Below are positions 17,701 to 38,689 of a DNA stretch of 64,000 nucleotides, in pieces. The notes under the pieces are model-generated. The model was not told the DNA's origin. It was given only the letters and a program-made list of their open reading frames with translations, and searched no databases. The DNA is taken from assembly GCA_020137815.1 (NCBI GenBank), contig CM035357.1:124001-188000 (forward strand), read 5' to 3'. The translations under genes and the position numbers were made by a program. Origin of the DNA: Hormiphora californensis. Lineage: Eukaryota; Ctenophora; Tentaculata; Cydippida; Pleurobrachiidae. How positions within the stretch are numbered: position 1 is the stretch's first letter; each line of letters opens with the position of its first letter.

Positions 17701-20700
17701 TGCTCTCCTGTCTCCCATATGTTGGACCAATCATTGCCCTCCTCATTCTACACCACTTGTTGAAGCTGCTGATAGTTCGATAGTAGATAAACGGGTTCGC
17801 TGCAAAGTTACAGTAGACCAAATACACGGCAGCACGGTGAAACTGTCCGAACCAGTCAGTTCGCTGGGACGATATAGGGAGGGCCTGTCGGAGGAGATGG
17901 TAGATCCCGTAGGGGGTATAGGAGACAACAAACACAGTAGAAACTACGAGGACAGTTTGTAATGACTGCTTTTGAAGACCCCGTACTTTGTGTAGGTGAC
18001 ATAGCAACCAAGATGTCGTTGTTACAATAATAACCATGGCAACGGCAGGGATTCCAATCTTCAAGATGCTGAGGAAGGTGTCCAGAGAAGGGGAGGATTT
18101 GTATAGCTTGCACTGGTGTGTCTCTATGTAGTGGAAGTAAGGGTAGAGATCACTAATAGTACCATCAGTTAGCTGTACCACTAAACTAATATACACCACG
18201 TTTAGTAACACCACTCCCACCCATGGTATAATAACAATCCCCAGCCCTAGTTGGGTGGTCCTCAACAGTGCTCCTAGTGGGTTGAGTAGTGTACTCAGTT
18301 TACTGATACTAAGTGAACACATCATCCATATATCGAGAACCCCACAGCTGTATGCTAAACACTTCTCAGTCCAGCACCAATACCAGGATGTGTAGGATGC
18401 TCCCTTGGTTACCAGGCCAACGACAATCATTATACCATATAAGGAGTGAAGGAGATCCGCAGCAGCTAAATTCTTGATCAGCACCACTGAGACTTTATCT
18501 AGTCGTATAGCGTGGTATCTGATGGTTGCTATGAGGACTAGGGTGTTACCAAGGAAGTTGATGAGAGATGCAGATCCGGTCCAGAGGACAAGGAGGTACC
18601 GCTCTATCTCACTACACTCGTTATAGGTTGTCATGCTGTGTTCAATCTACAGGGGATTAAAGTTGTGCAACATATTTAGCAAATAATTGGTTGTTGCAAA
18701 ACAAAATAGAATCATCAGTTTTTAGAGGGGGTGTGGTGTGGACCAATGATGCGATTACAGTAGTTTCTAGTTGGTCCTATAGTTGTAACAGTATCTCTGA
18801 AGCAATTACTTAGCTGCAGATGTGGGATGGGCCACACTTCACACTTCACAGCAGAGTGGGCTACACTTTACAGCTCACAGCAGAGAGAGGTATATCTGGC
18901 AGCAAAGGTCTCAACATCTAGATCTAAAGCAACAATCAAGTAAAGGACACTACTACTCAGTGGTGTGCCGGTGCAGATGGTTTAATTGGTAGAGTGTGGT
19001 GACAGCAGAAACAGAGATGAGAGAGAGAGAGATAGGGCACACAAAGGTAGTACAACAACAGGCCGGGTTGATACAAGAGAGAAAGAGGGATACAGCAGAT
19101 GGTCACCACCCCCTCACCAACCCCCCGTTTACCTGGAGTGTCAACAAACTAGGCGGACCTGGTCAAGAGCTCAAACAACATCAAACTATCTCTCCTTTCC
19201 AAAGAGAGAGAGAGAGAGAGAGAGGGCCCTCGAGGGAGGGGTAAAGACATCTGCTACACATTGTTTTACTGTTAGCGGATTAGCGGATAGTATGGCTCAG
19301 TTAGTAACGGTACAACATGTGATATAATTGGGTGGTTTAACTTATGCAGCATAATGAGTCTACCTTTGTCTCTCATTTCTCAGCTGCTATGCACAGCGGT
19401 CATCAGAAAATTATTCTAGAATAACTCGTCCCCTCTTTCTCTGTTCAATATCTCCCTGTCTTTGTTTCTGGTCATCTATCTCCCTGTATTTCTCTCTGCT
19501 AAATATCTCCTTCCCTTGACCCTCTCGTCTCTTCTTCGACACACGCAATTCACCTTCCCTACAGCTCTCTACTCAAGCACTAATTTCTCAGGCATCTCTC
19601 CACAAATCCAGGATTCTAATTCCGAGGGCTTCTAGAACATTGTCATGCCCTTTTGTCACATACCCCCACTGGCTATGTCACATACCCATCCTCCCCACTG
19701 GCTATGTCACATACCCATCCTCCCCACTGGCTATGTCACATACCCATCCTCCCCACTGGCTATGTCACATACCCATCCTCCCCACTGGCTATGTCACATA
19801 CCCATCCTCCCCACTGGCTATGTCACATACCCATCCTCCCCACTGGCTATGTCACATACCCATCCTCCCCACTGGCTATGTCACATACCCATCCTCCCCA
19901 CTGGCTATGTCACATACCCATCCTCCCCACTGGCTATGTCACATACCCATCCTCCCCACTGGCTATGTCACATACCCATCCTCCCCACTGGCTATGTCAC
20001 ATACCCATCCTCCCCACTGGCTATGTCACATACCCATCCTCCCCACTGGCTATGTCACATACCCATCCTCCCCACTGGCTATGTCACATACCCATCCTCC
20101 CCACTGGCTATGTCACATACCCCTCCTCCCCACTGGCTATGTCACATACCCATCCTCCCCACTGGCTATGTCACATACCCATCCTCCCCACTGGCTATGT
20201 CACATACCCATCCTCCCCACTGGCTATGTCACATACCCATCCTCCCCACTGGCTATGTCACATACCCATCCTCCCCACTGGCTATGTCACATACCCCCGT
20301 GACATTGGAACCCTACAAATTAGAAACCCAAATATATTTCTATGCTTGACTGAGTCAACTGATGATACATCGTTAATTCAACTAATTTGAAATAATAGAG
20401 CTGGATCCTAAATCAAAAGGGGCCGCCGGCCGAACGGATGGTAAATTATTAAAAGAACTGTCTGCTAATATTATATACAAGTCAGGTGCCATTTACTGGA
20501 CCGGAGGCTGCAATATATTTTATATTATCTGAGTTCAATCCAACATGTGTTAAAATTTTCTCTCCATGCTCTCTGAAATTCACCTAAAATTATAAACAGG
20601 TCTTTGGTTGCCTGGTGAGTTAAGTGGACTACCTTGTGCACCTTGTAATATTACTATTCTGGTTGGATTCTCAGCTGGACTAATACCTTACTGCACCTTG

Positions 20701-23654
20701 TGCTACCACGTGAGTGAGTATTCAAGACATGACCATTGTTTAGCTATTTTATTGCAAAATGGTTCTCTACTCAATATAATATTTCTCCAGCTGGTATTTG
20801 TCTACGTAAAACAAATGGACAAATAACAAGAGCTTCTGTTCTCACAACTCACGGTACTCACTGCATTCACGGTACTCAACTTTGAACTCCCTAACAACCC
20901 CAAACAATAGTTACCTCTAAACTCTCCAAACTCTCAATTATTGCTACTAACCTCTCCATTGTGGCTGTTCCTGGCGTCTAATTTGCCACTACTCCACCCA
21001 GTAATTAACTCAGGTACTCCATCTCCATCCAGATCGTAGGAGAAGATGGACACAGCCTGGTTCTTACTCTTTATCCGCCAATATCTGGGGGAGTTGGTGA
21101 TTTAGAATACGAGGCACAGAGAGAGAGAGAGAGAGGGTCTGGAGGAGTTGGATGTGTTAACACAGAGAGAGCACTAGGATCTAAAAACTGCTAAATACTA
21201 ACATGTGGTCTTGGTGTGGTCTTGATGTGGATTGTGATAGTGGGAGGAAAATTATTGTCAATCAAATCATAGTACCTGTTGTTCCGATCGTAAACTCCGA
21301 CAGTCCCATTAGCAAGCGCGTACCCGAACCTACTGCCGTGCATTGATGTCAGGGAGGTTACACTTTCCGTTTCAGTAATCTCTGCTATCATCTCGTCACC
21401 GTGGAACACTCTGATCTCATAGTCCTCAGATCCCACCAGCAGCTCGTTAATATTGTCCTAATTAATTAATAATTAGTGTTGTCCTAATTAGGGGGGGCGG
21501 GGGTAATTAGTAACTAGTGTAAGGTTATTTTGGGTCGAATCGTGTTTTTTAAACCGCACGTGTTTTCTGAAGACCATTAATATAAGTTGGTTCGATTTGA
21601 AAGAATTGCAATTTAATCCATAGAACTACTTCACAGCTGCAGTATGTGTGAAATGTTGTGGTATAAAATTGCCTTTCAAATCACTCAGGCCTCAGCATTG
21701 CACAACCATGTTTATACCATGACAGAGGTGTGTTAAATAAAACACAGATCTCTGTGGCCTAAGAGTGGTATTAATCAACACCATCTCTCTTCCATTGAAA
21801 TAAGTTGGTCACGGTCAGGTGAAAATTAAATGTGTGGGCAATTTAATAATTTCTTTGTTTGGAAATCTCGTTTTAAATGCATATATATAGTGACGCACGC
21901 ACTATTTGCCAAAACAAAATTATTGAATTTATTATTGAGGAGGTATATTATTTCAACTTTTAATATTTAAACACATTCGGTGATCATGAATTTTTCAAAG
22001 TCATTTGTTTGGTAATAAAAAACATCCGGTAAAGTTATCTTATTTCATAACAATACTTGCACAACAACCGGTCTCTACCTTACTAAACACATAATCAGGG
22101 CGGGGTTAATGCCAGGAGCTGAGGCGGGGTGTCGAGGGATCTACAAGGTTACTTTCGGGGTTTTAGAGCATTATCTACCTGATTATAGTCAAGTAGGGCA
22201 AGAGAGCAGACATTATCTCCTGTAACCGTCCAGAACTTGTCATCTCCTTCAATATCAAAACCTGGACAAAAGTGATGGTCAGAAACTTTCAATAATAACT
22301 TATCGTTCTAGAATTACTGGGCCCAAAAAGAGAGAGGGTTGACTATACAATAAAGTGTAACCATGCAGTTGAATTGACACAAGAGCGATTGCCATGGGCG
22401 TGAACCCTATAACACACGAGGGCCAATCAGTTGGTGATAGTTGGTTACTTTGATATATAAAACATATTATAATCAACATTTATTTCTAGCGCCTTTCCGA
22501 CTGGTAGTTTTATAGATAACAACATATCAGTGTGTGAATTGCAATTATACCAAATGTTTCTAGGGACTGAAAGACAATGGAGCTGTTTGCTATTATCCCT
22601 TACTGAATACAATGAGAGATTCTATATATCGGGCGGTGGTGGTGGTGGTGGTCACAACTCACATAGTTATAGTTTTGAGGGGGTGTGCCTTGAATCTAGT
22701 CCATGTGAGCACTGCAATATTGCTAGAAGTTCTGTATTTAGGACCAAATAACAAATGCAATAACAACAATTGGTTCACGAATAACAATTTCTGATAATTA
22801 CCCGAGATGGAGCAGTTTCCGCCCACAAACACAAGAGGTTTATCATTGTCAGCAATGTATCCCCGTGCTATAGTGTTTATCCCGTCTGGACACTCCCTGA
22901 TAGAAGGGGGGTTCAGACTTGTTGTTCAAATACAGCACACCAAACGAGCTTACTACTACATACTATAATAGAGTGCCTGGACTTGCAGGTGGGCGGGGTG
23001 GAAGGGCGGGGTGGAGCGGCGGGGTGGAGGGGCGGGGTGGAGGGACTTGACATTGTGTTCAGTACCTGTAAAACAGATCAGAGTTGTTGTGGACATCGTA
23101 TGCTAGGAAGTGTGTCTGAGATCCTACGAAGAGGGTGTCCTTGTTGTCCGCACCAAGTGATCCCGCACTCATAGCAGTCACCTGAAAACGTGGGAAACAG
23201 TTGCTATTTAGTTGGTAATACCATTGGTAGACGGGCATCAATTCCTTAACTCCTTTTAAGATATTTTGCCAAGTGAGACAAATTGGAGATGCACCGGTTG
23301 TGTAACTAATCACCTGATTACACACACACCCTATTACCTGTTGGCCAATGTTCAGAAAATACAAGTCTGGAACAGCACCAGTATCAGTCGTTACCAATCT
23401 TCCACCTTTCATATCACTACCCGTGAATGGGTTATGGACAAACACCTGAAAGCAATAACGTGTTTTATGAAGGAGCACTGTTTAGAGTCAGGATATTTAT
23501 GAAGGAGCATTATCAATATTTATGAAGGAGCAATTACCTTTCCCGCGGATGTAGCACATGCCAGATTAGGGTTCACCCCATCAAATCTTCCAATAGCAAC
23601 CCTTCTCGGGAGAATCTTTTGCTTGAGCTTGAGGGTGAAGAGAGGGGCGAGCAT
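11281..23654 (-). CDS. BBS2: Bardet-Biedl syndrome 2 protein, BBSome subunit
   Basis: Exons in transcript order: 23654-23538, 23445-23338, 23181-23066, 22896-22802, 22261-22179, 21457-21276, 21084-20952, 17134-17030, 16144-15986, gap, 14150-14070, 13600-13522, 13320-13190, 12687-12518, 11818-11743, 11409-11281 (stop TAA 11283-11281). BBS2 is a core subunit of the BBSome coat that moves membrane proteins in and out of cilia. Family matches run end to end: [11 protein letters not shown] start; the N-terminal beta-propeller ([54 protein letters not shown]); [11 protein letters not shown] coiled coil; [30 protein letters not shown] near the end. Recovered exons give about 587 residues against 721 in human. 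Roughly 110-130 residues expected between 15986 and 14150 were not found, probably because 14160-15360 is corrupt or diverged. The largest intron (20951-17135) contains a GPCR gene. Confidence 0.93.
11456..11731 (+). repeat. (CT)n-rich microsatellite in the last BBS2 intron
   Basis: About 270 bp of CT dinucleotides with CC, G and T interruptions, starting close to the donor of BBS2 exon 11818-11743. Its long Ser/Leu and Arg/Glu ORFs are artefacts. A shorter (GA)n tract lies at 11847-11917 in the preceding intron. Confidence 0.95.
14160..15360. other. Low-complexity, error-like stretch in a BBS2 intron
   Basis: Sequence is unusually rich in mono- and dinucleotide runs (poly-G, GGGG/TTTT/AAAA blocks) and no exon can be read, although one or more BBS2 exons are expected nearby. 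It resembles uncorrected long-read sequence or strongly decayed DNA. Confidence 0.5.
15700..15985 (-). repeat. (GTTACCATAG)n-type array abutting a BBS2 splice donor
   Basis: Starts immediately at the donor of exon 16144-15986 and runs about 280 bp. Short units of TATGGTAAC / TATGGTACC / TATGTTAAC alternate. Several windows read GGTAACCATGGTAAC (15740, 15824, near 15942), close to the RFX X-box palindrome. No exon sequence is included. Confidence 0.85.
16340..16410 (-). other. tRNA-like fragment, possible SINE remnant
   Basis: On the minus strand it shares AGAGCATTGGCCTGACAG exactly with the tRNA-like sequence at 38690-38765. The shared block resembles the end of a D arm plus an anticodon arm. 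No cloverleaf can be closed here. It is likely a decayed tRNA-derived repeat in a BBS2 intron. Confidence 0.3.
17645..18634 (-). CDS. Class A (rhodopsin-like) orphan GPCR, intronless, nested in BBS2
   Basis: A single 329-residue ORF with seven hydrophobic segments. Class A landmarks: LGNTLVL in TM1, NLAAADLL in TM2, a Cys before TM3 (WCWTEKC) that can pair with a Cys in loop 2 (HQCKLY), SYTPYGI in TM6 (Pro kept, CWxP otherwise lost) and NPFIYY in TM7. The DRY motif at the end of TM3 is replaced by SKL, so the usual Arg is a Lys. The C-terminal tail is short and rich in Ser/Thr/Asn. Ligand unknown. It lies within the 3.8-kb intron between BBS2 exons 21084-20952 and 17134-17030, on the same strand, so BBS2 transcription passes through it. 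Its stop-codon region (GGGGTCTAGA) is echoed by degenerate copies at about 17480-17570. Confidence 0.87.
   Translation of the reverse strand: MTTYNECSEIERYLLVLWTGSASLINFLGNTLVLIATIRYHAIRLDKVSVVLIKNLAAADLLHSLYGIMIVVGLVTKGASYTSWYWCWTEKCLAYSCGVLDIWMMCSLSISKLSTLLNPLGALLRTTQLGLGIVIIPWVGVVLLNVVYISLVVQLTDGTISDLYPYFHYIETHQCKLYKSSPSLDTFLSILKIGIPAVAMVIIVTTTSWLLCHLHKVRGLQKQSLQTVLVVSTVFVVSYTPYGIYHLLRQALPISSQRTDWFGQFHRAAVYLVYCNFAANPFIYYRTISSFNKWCRMRRAMIGPTYGRQESNSTVNSTYNHTVVSTTGV
19653..20297 (+). repeat. 29-bp minisatellite, about 22 copies
   Basis: Near-perfect tandem copies of CTATGTCACATACCCATC plus CTCCCCACTGG in the BBS2 intron. Copies are almost identical, which implies recent expansion or homogenisation. 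A 29-bp unit reads through all three frames and produces three long spurious ORFs of 220-245 codons. Confidence 0.97.
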
Positions 23655-32632
<8,978 letters not shown>

Positions 32633-33434
32633 CTGGATGCTGGGCGGCGATGAGATAATGATAAAGATTGGGAAAACCGTGGTTGAAACTGGGGGGGGTG
32701 GCCATTTGTGATTTGGAGACAAAGAAAAAACACGGGGTTTTTTAATTTAACAACAGCTTTGAACACACCCAATGAAAATAATTTGCTTGTTTTTGTAGTT
32801 TATATAGAATTTTATGCGAAACGATAAACAATAATATAGAAATTGAGCAATGTCACTTCTTACAGTCGGCTACTAGAGGGAGGGGGAGACAGATACTAGA
32901 CAGTCGGCTACTAGGGGGGGGGGGAGGAATCATATTTAAAGGAAATGTTAAATGTTTAATAATGGTTAAAATAAGTTACTAAAGAATCTAGATCGATATA
33001 TTTTAGTCGTCATTCGAAAAACATAACATTCTGATCAAATATTTTAGTATGGTGATCAAGAAATTGAAATTGAACACATTTCTCTCTCTCTTTGAGAAAA
33101 TCTACGTCAAAAAGGGGGGGTTATCGGGGCTACTCTGCTATATATGAAAGGTAACAAATGAATAACAAAAACGGCTTTTATCTTTCTTTTTCTCCAGTTT
33201 CTCAAAAAACAGTAAACCAGGCCCCTGTGTATATTGTAAAACCAGGCCAAATAATAACTTGTGGCAACCAGCGCCTTTAAACAGTAAACGTCCCTTCTCA
33301 ACACCACCCTTTATGAAAAAACCCTCACTTCTACCACAATCTGATAAGCATGGCGTCTCTCCCGAGTCCCGTCTGATGTTGTCTTCAACACGAAACATGT
33401 GTATTATCTAATAGTCAGTATATAAGGGTAGAAG
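32633..33434. other. Intergenic region between TRPC-type gene and IQCB1
   Basis: About 800 bp without recognised coding sequence. It holds the TRPC 3' UTR and the IQCB1 upstream region, with poly-G runs near 32917 and a duplicated GTCGGCTACTAG segment (32866 and 32902). Confidence 0.5.
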
Positions 33435-36400
33435 CTATGTTTCAGAGGAGGCAACCAGGGGAGGAGGGGGAGGTTGAGAGCTAGATGAGTCTGCCCTGAC
33501 TCTTTTTAACAGGATATCTAACTTCAATGCTATCTCTGCATTGCTTCGTCTCAGTTCTGATATTGCGTGGTCCTGGGGAGAGATATTATCATGTTATGGT
33601 TTTCATGTGGTCACAAATCTAAAAACACGGGAAAATACAAAAGACGGAAAACGCAGAAAATATTTCCGATCCTACATATATTGTGTACAGGACGTGTTTC
33701 TCCAGATCCAGGTTTCTTTAAATGCAGTGTATACTAGTACCTGTTTCTCGAGGTGACATGACATTCGTTCTACCACCAGTGTCGGATCTACAACCCCAGT
33801 TGGGGATGATGTCATAGATTGAGCGTCAGCTCCCTCAGGGTCTTCATCCTCTCGACACACCCTCGGTCTTCCTGCAGGGGAGGGGGAGGGGATAGAAACA
33901 TGTTGTTCTGGGGGTCCTTCACGAAACATTTAGGACCGAAGTTAGGACCGGTCCCAGCGTAGTTAGGACCAAAATTTGCAATGTGGCTTTCACGAACGGC
34001 TAAAGTTAGGACCGTTTTTAAAGAGTTAGGACCGGTCCCAACTTTCGGTCCTAACTCCGGTCCCAGCTGTGTAATTCGACACTTTAATTGCGTGATGCCC
34101 CACGTGACTACCTTTCCCGCGGTCCTAACTATCAAAAAAGATCCCAACTCTCTAATTTGCGGTCCCAACTCCGGTCCCAACCACTAGGATTTTGGTCCTA
34201 ACTCTCCCTAGAGTTAGGACTGGTAAAAGCTGTCCTAACTCTCATTTGGGACCAAAATGCGGTCCTAACTTTGACAGGTGAAGCCATAATGTGCATTCGA
34301 GCACCATGAGTGTACACTTTTATGGGATCTCAGCCGCAGTTTTAATGAAAACAACACAATTCCCAAGACAACCTCCGATTGCTTCAAAGTTCAATCTCCA
34401 TAAATCAACTATTTGTGAACTCCTGAAAGAGAGAGAGAGAGAGAGAATATTGACATATTCATTGATATATTAATGCACCCTTCTGTTGAGAATGTCACGT
34501 GATCATGTTTATACTCGTGTCAGTCTATCTGATTCATAAATGGCTATTGGTGATCACGTATTTGTTTACCTATTGGTTTTCAACACTCACATGGGTCTCG
34601 TGTGATATTTAGGACTGCGTGAGGTACGGTCCTAACTTCTGTTTCGTGAAAGTCAAAATAGAGAGCTTTGGGATAATTACCCTCCCCACCTACCCCCAAC
34701 TTTTGTTCGTGAAAGCCATTTCAAAAAAGTCCTAGTGCAAAATCGGTCCCAAAAAAGTTACGACCGTAGTGTTCGTGAAGGACCCCCTGGTGGGTGGGAG
34801 GGGAATGGTTAGTCCTAGGGCCGGGGTGGGGGATAGGTTAGTCCTGGGGGTGGGGGATAGGTTAGTTACCAAGGTAATGGGTCGTACAGGGGGTGGGGGA
34901 TGGAATATAGGTTACACTACAGAACAATGCAACTGCAATTACTTGGAGAGAACCGTATTCATGAGACATATATTATACGGAAGAAACAGTTTTGCTTTCG
35001 TATATTATGTTTTACTGCAAAACATAACATTCGTTTTAGAGATCCCCCAACTTACGGCTAATATCAATGCCAGGATCCCCCCCCCCCCCCAACTTACGGC
35101 TGATATTAATGCCAGGCCAGGATTTCTGTGTGAGATATGACGTCACTAATGACTGAATAAGGTTCTGCCTCTCTTCCTCACAGTCGGGATTTAGTGTTAC
35201 TTTGCTCTGAATGTAGTACACTAGATGTGGTTCAACAACCTGCGATAGTGGAGAAATTGGAGGGAGAGAAAGGGGGAGGGGATAACGGAGTGAGGGAGGG
35301 AGAGAGGCAGAGGAAGGAGTGAGATAGAGAGATGACAGGAAACAGATATCAGCTCAGTTTTCTTGGAACAATAATTGTAGCTAGTTTAACAACTAAATGA
35401 TTAATCCTAACATGGTGTGTGTGTGTCTCAATGTTGAACAACTAAATGATGTTGCCATGTTTGAGATTCTTGTGACACCCCCTCCCCCCTCCATGTTTCA
35501 ATGTTTCAATGTTTGGGATTCTTGTGACACCCCCCCCCCCCCAATGTTTCAATGTTTGAGATTCTTGTGACACCCCCCCCCCCCATGTTTCAATGTTTGA
35601 GATTCTTGTGACACCCCCCCCCCCAAGGTTTCAATGTTTGAGATTGTTGTGACACCCCCCCCCCTTCCATGTTTCAATGTTTCAATGTTTGAGATTCTTG
35701 TGACACCCCCTCCCTCCATGTTTATTACTACACTAACCTGATCCTTGCCGCTGAACAACACTAGTTTGCTGTTATCCCCAAAGGCCCTCACTAGAGCCTG
35801 GGCTAGAAGTGAGACAGGGAGGGAGAGCAGGTTGAAGGGGATTATGGTGGGATGTAGGAGAGAGAACTCGTGGGTCAACTTGGCTGACAGAAACCTCCAT
35901 TCCATCTCAAACCTGGAAATTAGAGTGTGTAACTTGATGTTAGAAGTTAGTTTAAATAGACTTGGAAATTAAGGAATTAAAAGGAGTGCAGTGATAAACT
36001 TGATGCTGTAAGTTATAGAAACTCGATGGATGTAGTAAAACACGTACCTTCGCTTTGCTTTGCTGTATTGGTGGTTTATCATGGCAACAAGAAGCATCAA
36101 CAGGAGACCACAGGATAACAAGATGTAGATCCCAATAACTAAACTAGCCAGGATATGTGCCTTATAGTCCGTGAAGGCGTTGAGATCTACTAGTGCAAAG
36201 GTAGCCCAGAACAATGTAGTAGCGATCTTGGTGAAGTGATGGAAACCCTCCTCGAAGGTCATCTTCCCTTGTTTCTCATAGGTGGAGTAGGCTGAGAATA
36301 TCTTGGTGATAGCGATACTGAAGCTGAGGTTTAGTATCAAGAGGATAGCAAGGAACCGGACTAATTCCCACAGGAAGTACCTCATTGACACGAGGAGTGG

Positions 36401-38095
36401 GCCAAGGAACCTTGTCACCTGGAGGATGTACATGAACTGTAGGATGTGGAGAAGGGCCCCCACTGCATACATTAGATCCCCAGTGAAGATGAGGGTGATG
36501 GTGGTTGAGGAGGTCTGTTGGGATCCGGTATACACCCTCAGGACGAATATTGAGAAGAAGAACCCAAGGTAGATGATATCGAACACTAGTCGGAATACAG
36601 AAACCTTGAAGGATGTTAGTCGGAGGACCTTGTAGTACTTCAAGCTATCTGCTAGTAGTTTCCCAAGTAGCCACACCCAGGATAACTTCTCCATGGAGGA
36701 AGGCTCTTGCCTTGTGTTTTCTATGCATATACGCAACAGAATAACGAAGAAGAGGATGTGAGAGAGGACGAAGGAAAAGAAACAAAGGACGGGAGTTCCT
36801 AGGAGCTGGATAAATTTGTTCAATTTACTGAGGTTCCCAACTGTAACGCCGAATACAAAGTAGAATGGAATGAGAACGGGAGTTAGGAGGACCTTGAGGC
36901 ATGCCACAATAAATTTGATGAAGGAGCAGTGTTGCCCTAGCTCCCCCATCCACTGTTTGTTGCACACAACATGTATCCAGGGCTGCGTCAGGAACTCCTT
37001 CTCATTGTACTTTAGTGCACGTGCAAATGTGTTATCTGCATTCTTCATACACATCAATACTTCCACATCACTAGCAACTTGACAGCACCCCAGGAAGTCC
37101 TTGGCGAACAATTGGCACTGTTTGGACAGCTGGATAAATGCTGTTGCGTGTTCCTGACACACTCTAGCTGCTACTAAACACGCCTCCTCCAAATCCAATG
37201 CCATGTCTATGGGACTATTGCTGGCACACAGTACCTCAGGATCTACTAACTCTGACAGGGCCTCCAAGTTAGGCGGTGTTTCCTGCAGTTCCAGAATACT
37301 AATCTCACTCAACTCTAGATCCACCCTGACATCCAATGTCCGACACAACTCCGTATCATATAGGTTAGAGAGGACAGCGAAGGCTAGTTTCACATTGGCA
37401 CCCTTGCTCACAAGATGTTTAATAACCTCCTGGACTCGACACTCAGCTGCACACACTAAGGGGTGTTTCCTGGCGTGTCTATCCAGTTCTGTAGAGGGGT
37501 TTAACTCAGCTCCATACTCTAGCAGCAGGTCGATACATTTCACATCCCCATTCTTAACGGCACAACTGAAAGGAAAAAGTGAGTGTAAGCACTATGAGAA
37601 GAGAGTTATATGTATCGGGGGAATGTAACGGGGCATGTAACGGGTAATACTGCAGTATTAGTAGGTTGGTGGAATTGAATAGAATGTTGTATACCTTAGT
37701 GGTGTGAGGGGTTCAAGATAGAATGCACCCCTCATGTTGTATACCTTAGTGGTGTGAGGGGTGTGTATACCTTAGTGGTGTAAGGGGTTCAAGACCTTCC
37801 GTCCGGCAGAGGGAATTCACGTCAACAGTTCCACTATCCAAAATTTCTCTTAGCCCTAGGAAATTGAGAATGTTAGTGGTATATTAGTTTCATGGTTTTA
37901 CAAAATAGCTGAACAGTCCTTATATGGTCTTGTAGTCAAATCCTTACCTTCGAATTGGCCATTTCTGGCTAACTCATGAAGGGAGCGTATTTTAAGATCT
38001 GATTGTATGCTATTGTAATCTTTCTGATCGGACAGGTCCTCTGACATCTGACTAAATAGGGATTTGTTAGAGAGTGGAGCACACTGCCCCGTCAT
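33435..38095 (-). CDS. TRPC-type cation channel
   Basis: Seven exons in transcript order: 38095-37948, 37855-37771, 37565-36048, 35912-35738, 35239-35098, 33871-33741, 33572-33435; total 2337 nt, 778 residues, stop included in the last exon. TRPC channels are tetrameric plasma-membrane cation channels gated downstream of phospholipase C. N-terminal ankyrin repeats are visible (TPLSCAVKNGDVKCIDLLL; HPLVCAAECRVQEVIKHLV), followed by the TRPC linker, six hydrophobic segments encoded by the large exon, the pore region TTLFWATFALVDLNAF, and the C-terminal EMEWRFLSAKL that corresponds to the EWKFA TRP-box region. The C-terminus has a coiled coil (ISELRRSNAEIALKLDILL) and a Pro-rich end. The initiator ATG is at 38095-38093. 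Subtype cannot be assigned. Several donors have duplicated copies in the introns. Confidence 0.87.
33910..34787. mobile_element. MITE-like non-autonomous DNA transposon in a TRPC intron
   Basis: Flanked by 16-bp perfect terminal inverted repeats, GGGGGTCCTTCACGAA at 33910-33925 and its reverse complement at 34772-34787. The inside is filled with short GGTCCTAACT / GGTCCCAACT motifs in both orientations, concentrated in the two ends. No transposase ORF. The target-site duplication is unclear because the termini are G/C runs. Superfamily not assigned. Confidence 0.7.
35040..35118 (-). repeat. Two-copy duplication of the donor of TRPC exon 35239-35098
   Basis: The exon end (sense: CCTGGCATTAATATCAGCC) and donor GTAAGTTGGGG occur at 35098 and again at about 35055, separated by a poly-C run. 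The intronic copy reads CCTGGCATTGATATTAGCC with the same donor. Confidence 0.88.
35455..35725 (-). repeat. Minisatellite with poly-C spacers in a TRPC intron
   Basis: About six copies of TTTCAATGTTTGAGATTCTT plus GTGACA and a C-run, in the intron after exon 35912-35738. No exon sequence is included. Confidence 0.85.
37690..37795 (-). repeat. Three-copy duplication of the donor of TRPC exon 37855-37771
   Basis: The exon end (sense: CCCCTTACACCACTAAG) and donor GTATAC are repeated at about 37738 and 37694. The intronic copies read CCCCTCACACCACTAAG/GTATAC. Confidence 0.88.
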
Positions 38096-38689
38096 ATTGG
38101 CCGCCCGCAAAAGTGTCGTCTACGACGTGGTCTACGACGTGGTCTACGACGCAGTCCGCCAACATTATTTGATTTTTCGTGCGTCTTTGACTTGGTGGAA
38201 CGTGATGTGCGGTGCTTGCCAATATGATGGTGCATCACTGGAAGCCTCAAACCGAAAAAAAGAGGGGAACCCGGATCCGGGAAACGCGGACACACAACGA
38301 GCCAAAACTAAACAACAAGGGTGCCAATAAAATTGCAAGGCTTGTTTGATTATGTACGTTACCAAAAATGCCAACTTTTAAAGCACCAAAATGGGCAGTT
38401 GACTGTTAAAACTTGAGAGAGCATCGCCGGAAAATCTTGTTTTTTGTTTTTCTTTTGAGTTTTGCAACAACTCATGTAAAAAACGAGCATGAAATTTAAA
38501 ACGCGCATTGTTTTATTTCGTATCGCGCGGCGTTAATTTTGCGCGTGCAAATTTTGATCCGCCCGATTTTAGTCAATTTTAGACAAATTTAATGGTTTCG
38601 GTTCTGATATGAGCCAATACATATTTTGAATATGAATACCATTTGGCTTTTACTGGAACAGGAATGAGGAACATAGCTGAAACTGAAAA

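Noticed and set aside
19653-20297. Possible CRISPR array
   Set aside because: Units are contiguous 29-bp copies without unique spacers, in a eukaryotic intron.
19640-20390. Three overlapping ORFs of 220-245 codons with a 29-codon repeat
   Set aside because: A 29-bp minisatellite without stops is open in all three frames; no splice or family evidence.
37203-37628. 141-codon plus-strand ORF opposite the large TRPC exon
   Set aside because: Antisense shadow of the real coding exon 37565-36048; likewise the antisense ORFs at 36303 and 36870.
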